A DNA stretch of 64,000 bases, from positions 20,452,951-20,516,950 of the forward strand of contig CM043948.1 of the NCBI GenBank assembly GCA_014529385.2. Direction: 5' to 3'. This DNA comes from Adiantum capillus-veneris. Taxonomy: Eukaryota > Streptophyta > Polypodiopsida > Polypodiales > Pteridaceae. The position numbers and the translations under genes are program-made. Position 1 is the first letter of the stretch, and every line of letters begins with the position of its first letter. The notes under the pieces were generated by a model. The model was not told the DNA's origin. It did not search any database and saw nothing but the letters and a program-made list of their open reading frames with translations. Below, one piece after another: positions 22,360-34,287 of the stretch.

Positions 22360-24028
22360 CTAATAGACAAATGGCAAAACTTCATTATGCATAAACCTCT
22401 CCCATTGGTATTTCGTCTGGTCCTCTAGAGAAGGCAAGATAACATAGGAGTCTTTGTCGTTCAAGCAGTACCTGGGAAATTTGTCATCTAGCAGGAGGGT
22501 GTTATCTTTGTTGCATTGTGGAAACTCATTCCAAAAAGTGCCCAAGACTAGAAAGAGCATATGTTCCCCTTGCTCGTCAAGCCATGAGCTTCTACAGCAT
22601 GCCTCCTTTGCAATCCACCCATTCAAGCACCTGCGGGCGTGAGGCAAGCACAATTCTAACCTCTTTTCTAGGTCTTGGTAAGGGCTTGTGTTCCAGACAT
22701 ACACTTCAACAATCTGGCTAGACCCAAGAACAAACCACTCTACAAAATGGTGCACATAGTGGTTCAGATTGCTATCCTCCTTCACCTTCCAAAAGTGCAG
22801 CATGTCCATGTTAGGCAGGCTTGGTCCCTCTCTCTTGTCATGAGTGACAATAAGTAGATCATTAATATTAATGATCAAGGGAGTCCTATTATCCTCCGAA
22901 AGGTGAGGGACATGAAACTGAGTTACTAGGGGTTTCTCCCGATCAAAGTTCCCCAGGTCTTTTTGAGCACAATGCTGGTGCCCAACATTACCAATCACTT
23001 GTATTTTTACTACATTGCTCAAAAAACCACACCCAATAAATTGTAGTGAAGATTGACACCATGAGACAAAAAATATATCCTATATTCAAAATAAGTAAAT
23101 AGCACAGAAAGCACATGGAACTTAAAGTTTCCGATGTGTGCGGGTTCTGGGGGGTCTTGATTAGTAATTTTCTTTGGTTCTGGATGATGCACTCCTTCCT
23201 CTTGTTGTCACTTGCCTTTGTTCCTCAGGGTATCTGCAATTACTAGTAATGTCTCCACATCCTCTACGTCCTCCACTTTATCCTTTGGGATCACAATAAG
23301 GTTTAGGGGAAAAAAACCAAAATCTGCTCGAACAAAAATAAAACACTACATATATGCACTTCATTACCTTCTCGGTTGTCGGTTGAGAGCTTGCTGGAGT
23401 CATGTCCAATGGTTTCCTTGCCATGGTTCTCAACCACGAAGGGTTCATCCTCGGGGTCCTCCACTCTATCCCCACTTTTTACAACAGCCTTGCCATGCTG
23501 AAAACCCTCAAATAGCTCTATGTTGTTCTCGTCAAGTTTAAACAGTTTTGTATTGTTCTCATCAAGCTCAAGCGGACGAGAAATTTTGCTAGCATTGGTT
23601 TTTGCAAAGAAAAAAATCATGTTAAGGGACTTATCTCATGACAAATGGATTGAAGCTGAGTATAGTGAATCCACCCTCCGGCTCTGTGTACTCAATTCCA
23701 AGTGCCAAGCACTTGGCAATTTCTGGAATTTTTACTGTGCACAATGGGTGAGTGCACTCTGCCATAGTGCCGCATAGAACTGCAAAGCAAAATGGGTGAT
23801 ATTTGTGTTGATATTCCTTGTGAAGAACCCTGCCATGTGGTTCGCTGAGAGGGTTTTCCCACATGCAACACAGTCACCCCCAATACACACAAACAGTTTC
23901 AAAACAACGGCTTTAGTCGGCGGTGACGGGACAATGATGCATCTACCCTTTTCCTAGATATATTTGATGGTTGTATCCATAAATGCTCTTTGAGAAGTCA
24001 GGGCTTCTAATTCAAATTCCAAAGCCAT
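22360..24028 (-). pseudogene. Gene X: FCP1/HAD-phosphatase-like gene, convergent with gene A
   Basis: The minus-strand segment 22360-23022 encodes a domain with the landmarks of the FCP1/NLI-interacting-factor branch of the HAD phosphatases: a beta strand with IININDLLIV (motif I), VYVWNTSPYQDLE (the W-S/T motif after the cap) and LLLDDKFPRY (the acidic motif IV). In active enzymes motif I starts with the nucleophile Asp; here the aligned residue is Asn. Family members dephosphorylate serine in RNA polymerase II tails and other proteins. Upstream parts of the gene seem to lie at 23239-23620 (acidic, PEDEPFVVENHGKE, with a GTAATG donor after DNREG) and 23631-24028 (a start MALEFELEALTSQRAFMD, then a TAG after KYI). 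Stops such as RNKGK-TGA-QQEEG show decay. Joining of the upstream parts is inferred. Confidence 0.55.
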
Positions 24029-24059
24029 ATTCCTTTGTTGCCAAAGATTTCAAAGAAAA

Positions 24060-24960
24060 TAAAAAAATGTTTGACAAATCTTATCAAAACGCTTTCTAGT
24101 CATTTCTTAGCGCTTTCTAACAACTTGTTAGAACTTTTTAACCACCTATTGAGCACCATTGAGCACTTCAGAGCACTTTCTAACCACCTGGTCACCACTT
24201 TCTAAGCACCTAGCTACCACTTTCAAAGCAATTTCAAAGAACCTTCAGAGCACTTTCAAAGCACCTGGTTACTACTTTCTTGGTACCAAAAAGCATTTCA
24301 AATCACTTCCTGACCACTTATTGATCAACAATAAGCACTTCAAAGCACTTTTGTCAAAGCACTTTCAAAGCACCTGGTTACCACTTTCTTGGCACCAAAA
24401 ATCATTTCAAATCACTTTTTGACCACCTATTGATCAACAGTAATCATTCAAAGCACTTTCTTACCACCTAGACATCACTTTTACTCCTTGTGACCAGTTA
24501 AAGTGCTTCAGATTACAGATTGGTTACTTGAAATCACTTTCTAAGAACCATTCAGTATTGTAGAGCACTTTCTAACCACCTGGTTACGACTTTATTTGCA
24601 CCATAAATCATTTCAAATCACTTTTTGACCACCTATTAAGCAACATTGAGCACTTCAAAGCACTTTCTTACCACCTAGTCACCACATAGTGCTCCTTGTG
24701 AGGAGTTTAAGTGATCCAAAGTTTTGATTGCTTTGTTGAAAGCACTTTGAAGTACTTTCTTAGCACCATTCAGCATTGTGGAGCACTTTAAAGCAGTGTC
24801 TTCACTCAATCCCTACCACTTGGTCAAAACTTCATAACCACCTAGAAAGCAGTATAGAGCTATATCAAAGCACTTCAAAGTACATTGAAGGACCCTTTCA
24901 GCACTTTGAAACACTTTCTTACCACCTATCAAGCAGTTTCAAGCATATCATTAGGAGAAA
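24060..24960. repeat. CACTT-rich degenerate tandem array
   Basis: Diverged units of about 105-110 bp are recognisable by AGCACTTTCAAAGCACCTGG, then TTGGCACCAAAAATCATTTC and TTTTTGACCACCTATTGATC. The word CACTTT dominates on the plus strand, the opposite orientation to the 18.3-19.5 kb array (AAGTG on the plus strand). With that array it brackets genes A and X like long subterminal inverted repeats. Confidence 0.8.
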
Positions 24961-25568
24961 TATGAACCTTGCATCGGCCTTGTAAGGAATCCTAATTTTT
25001 AGGGATTAAGGCTAATGTTGTGTGGGGTTTAGGGGGCAAGGGCATTGAAGAAGGTAGTTTTGAGTAGGCTTTTCTAGCCTTTTTTTTAGACAAATGTAGG
25101 ATGTGGACCTAAAGGGTTACTTTCTCTCTCTAGCTTTTTTTAAAGTGAAGGAAGCATAGGGGTGTGTCCACATCAGCAAAAACGTGGGTCACAAAGAGAC
25201 AAAATTTGACTTTTTTTTAAAAAAAATAATTTTTACTTGTTTCTAACTTAAAACTCCCTCCCAACATATATACATATCCAAAAATCATTTTTTGACCTAT
25301 TTTTTAACCCACAAGCTTAGAAAGTCCATTTTTTCAAAACTCTTTTCCCCCAAAAAGTAATAAACATTTTGTTCTCTCCTCCTCCTCCCTCCTCCCTCCT
25401 CTCTCTCTCTCTCCCTCTCCCTCTCCTCTCCCTCCCTGCCCCTACCTTCCTCCTCCTCCCCAATCTCTCCTTCCCCCCCCTCCCTCCTTCTCTCCTCCCA
25501 TCTTCCTCAACATCTCTACCCTTCCCCCTTTATCTTTTCATCATTTGCTTCCTCACGCAACAGCTTCC
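24961..25568. other. AT-rich then pyrimidine-rich leader before gene Y
   Basis: There is no gene here. The first part is AT-rich with poly-T/poly-A runs. From about 25374 to 25540 the plus strand is almost pure pyrimidine (CTCCTCCTCCC... type), ending 29 bp before the start of gene Y. A CT-rich leader of this kind is common in plant 5' untranslated regions and core promoters, so it may be the promoter of Y; I see no clear TATA box. Confidence 0.45.
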
Positions 25569-26611
25569 ATGGTGCTCACAGACATCACAAATGGTTTGCT
25601 TCCACCACCACGTACTCCGCACACCAAAAGCATACATATTCGCTTACCCACGGTATTTGCACTGAAGACCACTAGTGAAGGTGATCAAAGGTCATCACAG
25701 GAACGTCGCACCGCTTGTGAGACCAATGTTGACATTTGGGTGGATGGCCATTTGTACCCTTATGATCCTATAAGCCGCTTCCATCCACTATTTAATAGCC
25801 TTTCCACATTTCTTCAATTTCTTGGGAGGGGAGAAGCAGGTTTGTTAGGCTATTGCAAGCGGTTGTGTATGGGTGCAGGTGCTTCTTTGCATATGTGGAT
25901 GCACGAATGTCAAGCTCTTCACCTCAAGACGACGGCATTACAAGAGAGTGTTGCCTCTTCGGAGAGGGTAGTTAAAACTCTTGAACAACAAATGCAAGAA
26001 AAGGAGTCCCACATCCAGAAGCTTACCAACACCATCACATACTTGAAAGAAACACCCCTTGGTGCAAGGGAACGCAAACGCACGTATTCATCCATTGAAA
26101 CTCTTGCACATTCGGGAGGAGCACGCAAACGATGAGTTACAGCCACAAGGTGATTTGGTCTTTACTTGCATGATGCATTCTTACTTCACACTATTTTCTA
26201 ACATTTATGTTTATTTGTTGCTAGAAACTTCATCCAGGAGGCATGCGGTGGAACAAGCCAAGATGATCGAGTCAACCTTCTCACTAGTTGTTTCAATATC
26301 CAGGACGTGATTTCTATCTTACAATCACCTGGAGGTAAGCACATTAAGGATGTAGTCACCAAGGACCTTATGCGTAAATTAAGAAATGTGGTTAGTGATG
26401 ATGACGTTCAACAAGCTTGTGATGAGGCTGGAATCATCACCAAAGCCTATCAGGCTATTTTCCAACTCCTGAAGGATGCCCTCAAAGAACATGGCATTGT
26501 GGAAAACCTATTTCCCGTTCCTCACAAGGTCAAGCTCGCAAAGAAGGCCACAAACGAAGATGTGTTCTCCCGCATTGGGACATACCTACACATTGAGGAC
26601 ACAATGCCAAC

Positions 26612-27101
26612 TGTTATGGAATTGATATTTTATTATTTGTTGCAGCTGACAGGTGGAAAAAGACTAGGACCGAGCTAGGCCTATGCGAATGAAAGTATAT
26701 ACATTGTACATTTTATTATTCAAGTGCTCTTTTATGAGCTTTGGCCATTTATGACCGGCCGGCCAGTTTGTACTCAATTTGACCATTTAAGAAATCTATA
26801 AATGAAATACGTGCAAGAGGGAAATGGTCACTCTTGCACGGGGGGAGATTGCACCCAGTGCTTGCGTTGTTCTTCTCTCCTCTTCCCTCTTCTCTCTCGT
26901 CATGCCGGCATAGCACTCCGCTCTAGGAGGTGCGCCTGCAGGCTTCCTTTCTCTCTCTCCCACCCTCTATCTCTCTTTGTTTGCGTATATCGTCGATTAT
27001 GTGCTCGTGGATTCGCCAAGTATGGAGATTTGTCCGTTTTACGGCTTGTAGTACATTGTTTTTCGGTATTTTGCAGGTCAGCCACGCATCCCATTGTAGC
27101 A
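26612..27101 (+). repeat. 5' LTR of the element inside gene Y
   Basis: 490 bp, TG...CA ends, followed after one base by the primer-binding site at 27103-27112. It contains GACCGGCCGGCCAG and a TATAAAT near 26797-26803, a likely promoter TATA about 300 bp before the LTR end. Confidence 0.92.
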
Positions 27102-28289
27102 GTGGTATCAGATCTTTAGGCTACGGTTAGGATAACAAAGAGTCGGGCATTCCGAGTAGAACTCCATGATTTGCCTCCAACAAATCATGGAACATTACAA
27201 ATTTTTTCTCTTCAGCTAAGTTACATCACCTCTTCTATGCTATTAATTTTTATTTATTTTTGTTTTGTTTTGTTTTTCCTCTCTGTGCTTCTACTACAAT
27301 ATTCAAAGACATGAACATTAGTCTTTCATCATTTTAAGTGCATTGATGTTATCATACTAATTATATATGATAAGTATCGGTATTATTTCATATTATAAGC
27401 TTGATTTAGACAATTAAGTGGGAATATGGGACGAGTAATCAGCATAATTATCATAATAGTATAGAATAGTCGCCACTCCTTTGTGCATACTTGGGTATGT
27501 TTTGTGTTACCAACTTGAGAAGAAGAAGAGTGTTACGATACTAGGTACACGGATCCAGTGGGAGAAGTAGCCGAACAGTACCAATCCGATGTGGCAGAAT
27601 CACGAATCAGGGCCGTGACGAGAACCCTTGTAGAGACGAGAACCCTTGCCACAGCTCGGCTTCATCAAACTTGATATGAGAACGTCAAAACCACTGTATG
27701 TTGCATGTGTGCATGCATGCGTGCACACACACCCCTACAGACTTTGTGTCTCCCTCCACTCTCTCTCTCTTGCGGGAGTTCTCCCTATTTCATTGGACGC
27801 CGTCAGTCGATCTCTCTCTGTGGCCAATCACAACTGCCCTCTCTCTCAGTTTCATCGTGAACCACTTATACTCTAGTGCATGGATGGTTACAGTGGACCA
27901 GAGCGTGCATGCTTGGCCCACCATAGAATTCCCCGTCAACCTCCATGCAGCTTCCCACAAGCTTTGGCGGCACCCTCCCTCTCAACCTCTGGGTCGCCAG
28001 CTACCCGAACTCACGAACCACCAGACACGAAGTTGCAACCCCTATCTCTCATTCTCTTTGTCTATCCCGCAGTCCTTCTCTTGTCCTATGTAGACGTCGC
28101 CACCAATCTCTCTCTCTTCAGTCGGTAACCACCGACTCTCTCTCTCTCTGGCCACCATGCTGAAGTTGTAGTTCACTACACATAAGGACGTAGCTGTGTG
28201 GGCATCGCCTTTTCTTTCATCCCATGCCACACACACACACAGACACAAACGGCCAGCCAGCGATCTACGCTGCAATAGACCAACCCACA

Positions 28290-28364
<75 letters not shown>

Positions 28365-31300
28365 TCTGTTCAGCCGCCATCTCTCTCTCCTGCGGTGACG
28401 AGCTTTCTCTCTCTCTGTCACATTCATAAGCCTCTCTCTCTATAACCGTGCCTACCCCCCCCAACTCTCGGAGTTGCAGTCAGGACCCATCATCTTTTGA
28501 TGGCCATGCAAGGGCGCTCACTTTGCTACCCGAGATTGGTGGTAGGAGCTGCAGCAACCACCACAAACACACACACCCACCAGCTCTCACACACTCTGTC
28601 AACCTCTCCCTCATGCAATATTCAGCACTCCTCCTTGCCCTTGCTCTGTGGCGCTGGCAACCCATACCCCTCAACAGTTTCTCTGACATCATGTTTTGTC
28701 AATGGCAACCTTCAACTCCCTGCAACGCTTAATGCGGCACCCCATGCTCAGTGCTCTAGTGAGCAAAGCGCCCTCCTGTACGGGCCCTCTCGACCCTCGA
28801 CACAGCCAGATTATGATCCTTTAAATCCAACCTGGCCTTGCCTTGCAGAGCTCTTCTTCTCCCTGATTCGTAGCAAGCCTCGAGGCCCTACTTTCAACAC
28901 CCTGAGGACCCTCCTTCTCCGCAACTGGTCACACTTGGTGTGCATCTCTCTCTCAGTGGAACTATTGTGCTCTCATTCAGCTAGCAAGTAGGAGCAAGTC
29001 TCTCAATCTATTTCGCTTTCTGACGACGGCTTACTCTGGCGGGCATTGACTAAGCTCTGCAAGCGGATGCAATACATCTTCCGACGACGTCAGCCATCCT
29101 CAGCTTTTATTTTACCTTGTTTCATTTTGTACCTAGTCATTGTCTTCTACCTTGTTTCATTTTGTACCTAGACATTGTCTTCGATCCATAAGATTTTATG
29201 AGTTTGATCCCACACCACTTGTAAAGACGATTCATAAAAACATTTCATTTCATTTCGCTCTCCACTACGGACTGACATACCAATAAGCATACAATAGCCT
29301 TTCGGACATCACCGGGCTGCCAAGCATACTTGGACATCGACAAACTTCTCAACGACCAACTTCTTGTGATAACGTCGCCTGTTGCCGACCATCTCGGGCA
29401 TTGGGATGATCATGATGATGATGACTTCAGTCTGCCGATATTAATTTTAATCTTTTAATTCAATTTTTTCACTACACCTCATTTTATTTTGTACTCGACA
29501 TTGTCTTAGATCCATGAGGATTGTAGGAGTTTGACCCCATGGCTTTTAAACGAATAATATAATTTTTCACTTCATTTCTCTCTCTCTCTTTCCCTCCGTA
29601 CCACTACTGCAGAAATGGAAATTGAAGACGTGCTTTAGTGGGACTGATGTACTACTTTCTGCGACAACGCCCATTATCGAGCATTCTTAGGCATTGACAT
29701 GATCATGACCCTTTTAATCTGATGTTTTTAAGCTCTTCGTTTTTACATCTTTTGCTCTACTTCATTTTAATTTTTGCACCCATATAGTGGATTAGATCCA
29801 CCCGGATTCTGTCCAATTGCTCTCATTATTCTAAATGTCTAGTCTCTACTCTCACACAATCAAACATATCCCCTTGTGAATGTCTCTCCTCGTGTTGGCC
29901 CACTCTAGCATAAACAACCTGAGGACTCTAATAACTCTAATGAGTGGTCTCACTCACTAAATAGACAATGCAAGTGGCTTCATATCTCATAGTATACTGG
30001 ATGATGCCATGCTGTGATATAGCCTTATCTTGGTACCGATATCATGGCCTCTGCTCGTATCCCTGTCCCTTTACCTCTTCCCCCCCCCACCCTTAATTAC
30101 GTTGCCAATACACCCCATCAACAACTACAATCTGGCTAGATAATAATATATCCACAAAGCTAACTAAAGCACAGTGAGGAACATTAATGAATGATACAAA
30201 ATTGCGATGGGTAACAACACAAATTTACGCAGCAAGTGTTTCGAACACAATGGATTATATCACACTAATTGCAGAGACTTTATTTTACTGAAGATTTTTA
30301 TGGTATTTTGTCGGTACGTGGCACAATATTTTAAACACCTTTGCGATTCTTAGCAATGCTATTAGCATTTTATATTCAGCTGGTTAATGCTAGCACACGT
30401 TAGTACAAAATGTTCTATGCTCATACTCCTACTGCCAGCTTGCTCGGTAACCACTTTTTGTAACTTCATCTAGTTACGACCCGACTCTATTGCATGCTCT
30501 TTCTCAAATTCCTTGTATCGATCAAATATCTTGCATTCTTAATTAGGGACTTAAAATTTGTTACACTTCTCAAACTATGAAGATTCTGGGTTTTCTCCTT
30601 TCGAATAGCTCATTGTTACATTTTACTAGTTGTTGTACATTAGCGCTGCTCCACACCATTATGTTTTAGTTCGTTTACCACAATTTTAAGGAAATAAATG
30701 TATCTGTCTTGCTTGACCGTAATCAAGTGATTTTTATCATGATCTTCACTTGTTCCATTTCTCTAACTAATTTAAGGATTCACAAAAACCTATGCAGGCC
30801 ATAATGCGAGGACGTCAGATAAGTAATCTCTTTGCTTTATTTTTCAAACTCATTTTTACAGCTTACTAATACCCTAACCATATTTATCCGACTTTATCAT
30901 ACCCTCTTGCACCGCTAAGGTCATGCCCTCTAATTATATTGAAAGAAATTTTGTTGGGATGATTTGTCAATAAGCTATGCAACTACTCATGCGAGCTAAC
31001 ATGCTCTGGGACAGTGCACAACCATTTGTAAGTCTTTTGGTGATATACTGCACTGTGATGTCGACAACGTAGTAAATATACTTTTTCTCATTTATGTCTT
31101 GTCTAGTCCATTGGTCACATGCACACAGATTCGCCGATTTAGGCAGTGTGTCAATGCTCATCTAGTGCAGATTCGCCGATTTAGGCAGCACAACAACAAA
31201 CTACAGATTCACGCTTTTTAAACAATATCCAATGCAGATTCGCCGATTTAGGCAGCATTAGTGCAGATTCGCCGATTTAGGTAGGACGTCTTATTGGTGT

Positions 31301-31743
31301 AGATTCGCCGATTTAGGCAACACCAATCACAAAATCATGCTGCAGTGGCTGGCCACCACTGCAACTGGTATGATTTTGTTACCAGGGTAAATAATGAAAG
31401 TGATTTGGATTTGAACTTATATTGTGGGATTGGATTGGATTGGGATTTGGTATCTGGTGATTATTTAGCAGTGTTTATGTGATGAGACTTGACATTATGA
31501 GATTGATGATGAGCGTGACCAATGATATCCTGATTCATCAGGGTATGATATATACTGCTTATTCTAGTGGTATGGGACACTAGAATAGGTAGTATGTGGA
31601 TGACGGCAGGAATAAGAAATATTGTCTAATTTTATGAATTTTGTTACTATTTGATACAGATTTCTAATCATTGTTTTTGACAAGTATTATTTGCAGATTT
31701 CTATCTTTGCAACTGAGGACAGTTGCTTTCCAACGGAGAGGTA
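27102..31743 (+). other. Non-coding interior of the LARD-like element
   Basis: It starts with the TGGTATCAGA primer-binding site. It holds a CT-rich low-complexity zone (27730-28450) with a (CT)n tract at about 28297-28361, poly-T runs, and the spaced repeat cluster at 31128-31320. Open frames here are short, mostly CT-driven or proline/serine-rich, and none shows gag, protease, RT or integrase motifs. A pair of similar sentences of sequence near 29130-29190 and 29490-29530 (ATTTTGTACCTAG.CATTGTC...GATCCATAAG-like) is a local repeat. Confidence 0.7.
31128..31320. repeat. Spaced 18-bp repeat GATTCGCCGATTTAGGCA
   Basis: Intact copies start at 31128, 31170, 31237, 31266 and 31302, and a damaged one at about 31206. 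They are separated by unrelated spacers of 10-24 bp, giving start-to-start distances of 42, 36, 31, 29 and 36. It lies about 420 bp before the 3' LTR. Confidence 0.9.
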
Positions 31744-32233
31744 TGTTATGGAATTGATATTTTATTATTTGTTGCAGCTGACAGGTGGAAAAAGACTGGG
31801 ACTGAGCTAGGCCTATGCGAATGAAAGTATATACATTGTACATTTTATTATTCAAGTGCTCTTTTATGAGCTTTGGCCATTTATGACCGGCCGGCCAGTT
31901 TGTACTCAATTTGACCATTTAAGAAATCTATAAATGAAATACGTGCAAGAGGAAAATGGTCACTCTTGCAAGGGGGGAGATTGCACCCAGTGCTTGCGTT
32001 GTTCTTCTCTCCTCTTCCCTCTTCTCTCTCGTCGTTCCGGCGTAGCACTCCGCTCTAGGAGGTGCGCCTGCAGGCTTCCTTTCTCTCTCTCCCGCCCTCT
32101 ATCTCTCTTTGTTCGCGTATATCATCAATTATGTGCTCGTGGATTCGCCAGGTATGGAGATTTGTCCGTTTTACGGCTTGTAGTATATTGTTTTTCGGTA
32201 TTTTGCAGAGCAGCCACGCATCCCGTTGTAGCA
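31744..32233 (+). repeat. 3' LTR of the element inside gene Y
   Basis: 490 bp, the partner of 26612-27101. The CCAAC duplication (32234-32238) follows at once, and then gene Y resumes in frame. Confidence 0.92.
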
Positions 32234-34222
32234 CCAACTTCCCTTTATGCTTCGTGCGCAACAAAGACCAGGGGAAAAGGTAAGAAACAATCCATAAGAC
32301 CTTTGGAGAAGGGCTTTCCTTACACAATGTGCAACAATATTTTCATGGATCTTAGAAGGCTTCAAGAAGCCATGCTTAGATTTTACGAGTTACCTGAAGA
32401 AGGTGACACACTTTACTTTTTTCTTTGGTATTATTCTTATCATAGACTCTGAAGTTTAAGGTCTTAGCACTATTTATTTTGTAGTGCTTGGCACAAAAGT
32501 CGCTTTTGTGTTAAAACTCGATGAGTGTCAAATAGTGAAAGGCCGAAGGTTAGAGAGGCTAAGTGTCACTCTAATGAACGAGGCCCTTCTGCAAACCAAG
32601 CGAAGGGATTCAGTCGAGCCATCTCCCACCCCATCTTTTAGCGTGCAATCAGAGAAGACATTTGGTGGTTGGGTGCTATTGAGGTGCCCAAAGAGACCAA
32701 TGGAGTACTTTCATGGATTTTTGAGAGAACTCCATGGATCACAGAAGTAATACACTCCCAAATTGCAGGTCAGAAGTTGGAGATTGAGGGTTTTGGTAGT
32801 TATGATGTGGAGTGGCACTTCGGTGGGGATTTGAAGACCATAAAGTGTTTGCTTGGCTACAAACAAGGGCCTTCTTCTCTCATGCCTTGTCCATTTTGCA
32901 CTCGAGGGTACAAACCTAATGGAAAAAAATCACATAAGAGCACTGCAAAGTCCGGATCCATGCTTCCATGGCAAGGGCATGGAGAACAAGGGTTAGATTG
33001 TCGTGATGTCGGAGATGAAGGTAGAGAATGGGAAGCGTCTATTCTGAGATGTCCCATGCTCAATGCCCCAGACCGTGATCAAAAGGACCACGCTTGGAAT
33101 CCAATCTTTCGATTTCGTCTATCAAATGTACATTTTTGTACATTACACGCATTCATGCGCATTTTTGATAGGCTATTGAAGCTCCACATTGACTATGCTT
33201 TCACGATGAAACCGTTGGAAAAGTCCCAGGAAGCGATCGAAAGAGTGGAGGTACTCTTGAATTCCATTGGCTGTCACGGTGGAAATGTGTCTATCGTTGC
33301 TGCAAAGAACACAGGGGAGGCCCATGAAATTGCTCAACAAGTGTCAATGAGTGGACAAAAAGCTAGACACTTTTTGAATAAAGTTTCCCAAGGAAAGCCA
33401 AGTCGATATGATGCTCAAAACAGCTCCAACCAGCAGGCAAGTAACCTTTGGGAGCTTTGGAAGGAGTTATGCAAAGCTACTACCGACAATGATTCAAATG
33501 GCGAGCTTGCAAACAAGTGCAAGCAATTTTGGGCACATTTTGATAAAATGGTCAAGCTTATGGGCCTTAATAGCACAACAGAAGAACAACGCTAATCATT
33601 TCAAGAAGCCTTGGCGGATTTTACCAAGGTCTTCACCCTTTCTTGGGGTGAAAATAACATCACACATTACATGGTAAGTCATTTTACCTTGTGTATTCAT
33701 TACAAGGGATTGTTTTTATTTAATAATGTGGATAGTTTACTCATGTGAACAGCATATCTTGTTTGCGCATGGTGCATTTTTTATGCACAAGTATGGATCG
33801 CTTGAAATTTTTAGCTCTCAAGGCATGGAGAAGTCCCATTATCGAGCAAGGGGAGTGTACTTCAAAAATACTCGACATGGTGGTGGAATGGTGCAATCCA
33901 ATTATTTGGAGGAGATGTTCAATTGGTTTTTTTGCACAACATTTGCTCGTAAGCTCACAATGGAGCGTGCGCGACAATCCAAGATTGCTATTGAAGTGCG
34001 GAAATGGAGTCGTCAAGAGCATAGCAACAAGTGGCAAATGTCGCAAGGTCCCACCAAGCATGCTGCATGGCGGCGATGCAGAGTGCGACAAGGATCAAAG
34101 TGGATACTGCGCGAGTCACTAAACGTGAACGCAGGGTCCAACTCTTAGCGACATGTTTATTTAAAAAATAATACTTTTTAAAAAAAAATTAGTGTGAACA
34201 GGGCCCTTTTTAAATGGGCCCT

Positions 34223-34230
34223 TATAAATA
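34223..34230 (+). promoter_or_regulatory. TATA box of the H3-like gene
   Basis: TATAAATA lies 58 bp before the ATG at 34288, in the 140-bp gap after gene Y. It suggests that the histone gene has its own promoter rather than being read through from Y. This is sequence-based inference only. Confidence 0.55.
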
Positions 34231-34287
34231 TTGCATGCTCTCATAAACCACTCATTTCTTAAGAACAGGTGAGCTCTTACCAACGAA

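Larger units (their letters stand above)
26612..32233 (+). mobile_element. 5.6-kb non-coding LTR retrotransposon (LARD-like) inside gene Y
   Basis: Two 490-bp direct repeats (26612-27101 and 31744-32233) start TGTTATGG and end TGTAGCA. CCAAC is present just outside both ends (26607-26611 and 32234-32238), a perfect 5-bp target duplication. A TGGTATCAGA primer-binding site, matching the initiator-Met tRNA type, starts at 27103. A purine patch (ggagaggta) precedes the 3' LTR. By eye the LTRs differ at about 16 of 490 positions, roughly 3 percent. The 4.6-kb interior encodes no gag or pol that I can find, so it must have relied on a partner element for its enzymes. Confidence 0.93.
25569..34148 (+). 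pseudogene. Gene Y: five-exon transposase-like gene split by an LTR element
   Basis: Exon 1 is 25569-26149 (coiled coil at about 120-165; in-frame TGA at 26133). The intron 26150-26224 joins it in frame to exon 2, which stops at the element insertion (26611) and continues at 32239 to 32402. The intron 32403-32484 (GTGACA...TGTAG) leads to exon 4, 32485-33673. The intron 33674-33752 (GTAAGT...ACAG) leads to exon 5, 33753-34148. Exon 4 carries KLDECQIVKGRRLERLSVTL, FGGDLKTIKCLLGYKQG, CPFCTRG and CTLHAFMRIFDRLLKLHID. Exon 5 carries HKYGSLEIFSSQGMEKSHY and NTRHGGG. This order recalls RNase H-fold transposases found in animals and plants; LDE and GDLK would hold catalytic Asps. That assignment is from memory. 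Lesions: TGA 26133, a frameshift near 32665, TAA 33593. About 900 codons in all. Confidence 0.7.

Noticed and set aside
28042-28464. A 140-codon minus-strand frame rich in Arg-Glu
   Set aside because: It is the (GA)n side of the microsatellite inside the non-coding LTR element.
28448-28991. Open frames of 94 and 164 codons in the LARD interior
   Set aside because: They are low-complexity Pro/Ser/Thr-rich with no gag or pol motif and no match to each other; they look like chance frames in CT-rich DNA.
31128-31320. CRISPR-like array
   Set aside because: Repeats of 18 bp with 10-24-bp spacers inside a plant retrotransposon, no cas genes, and a eukaryotic setting.
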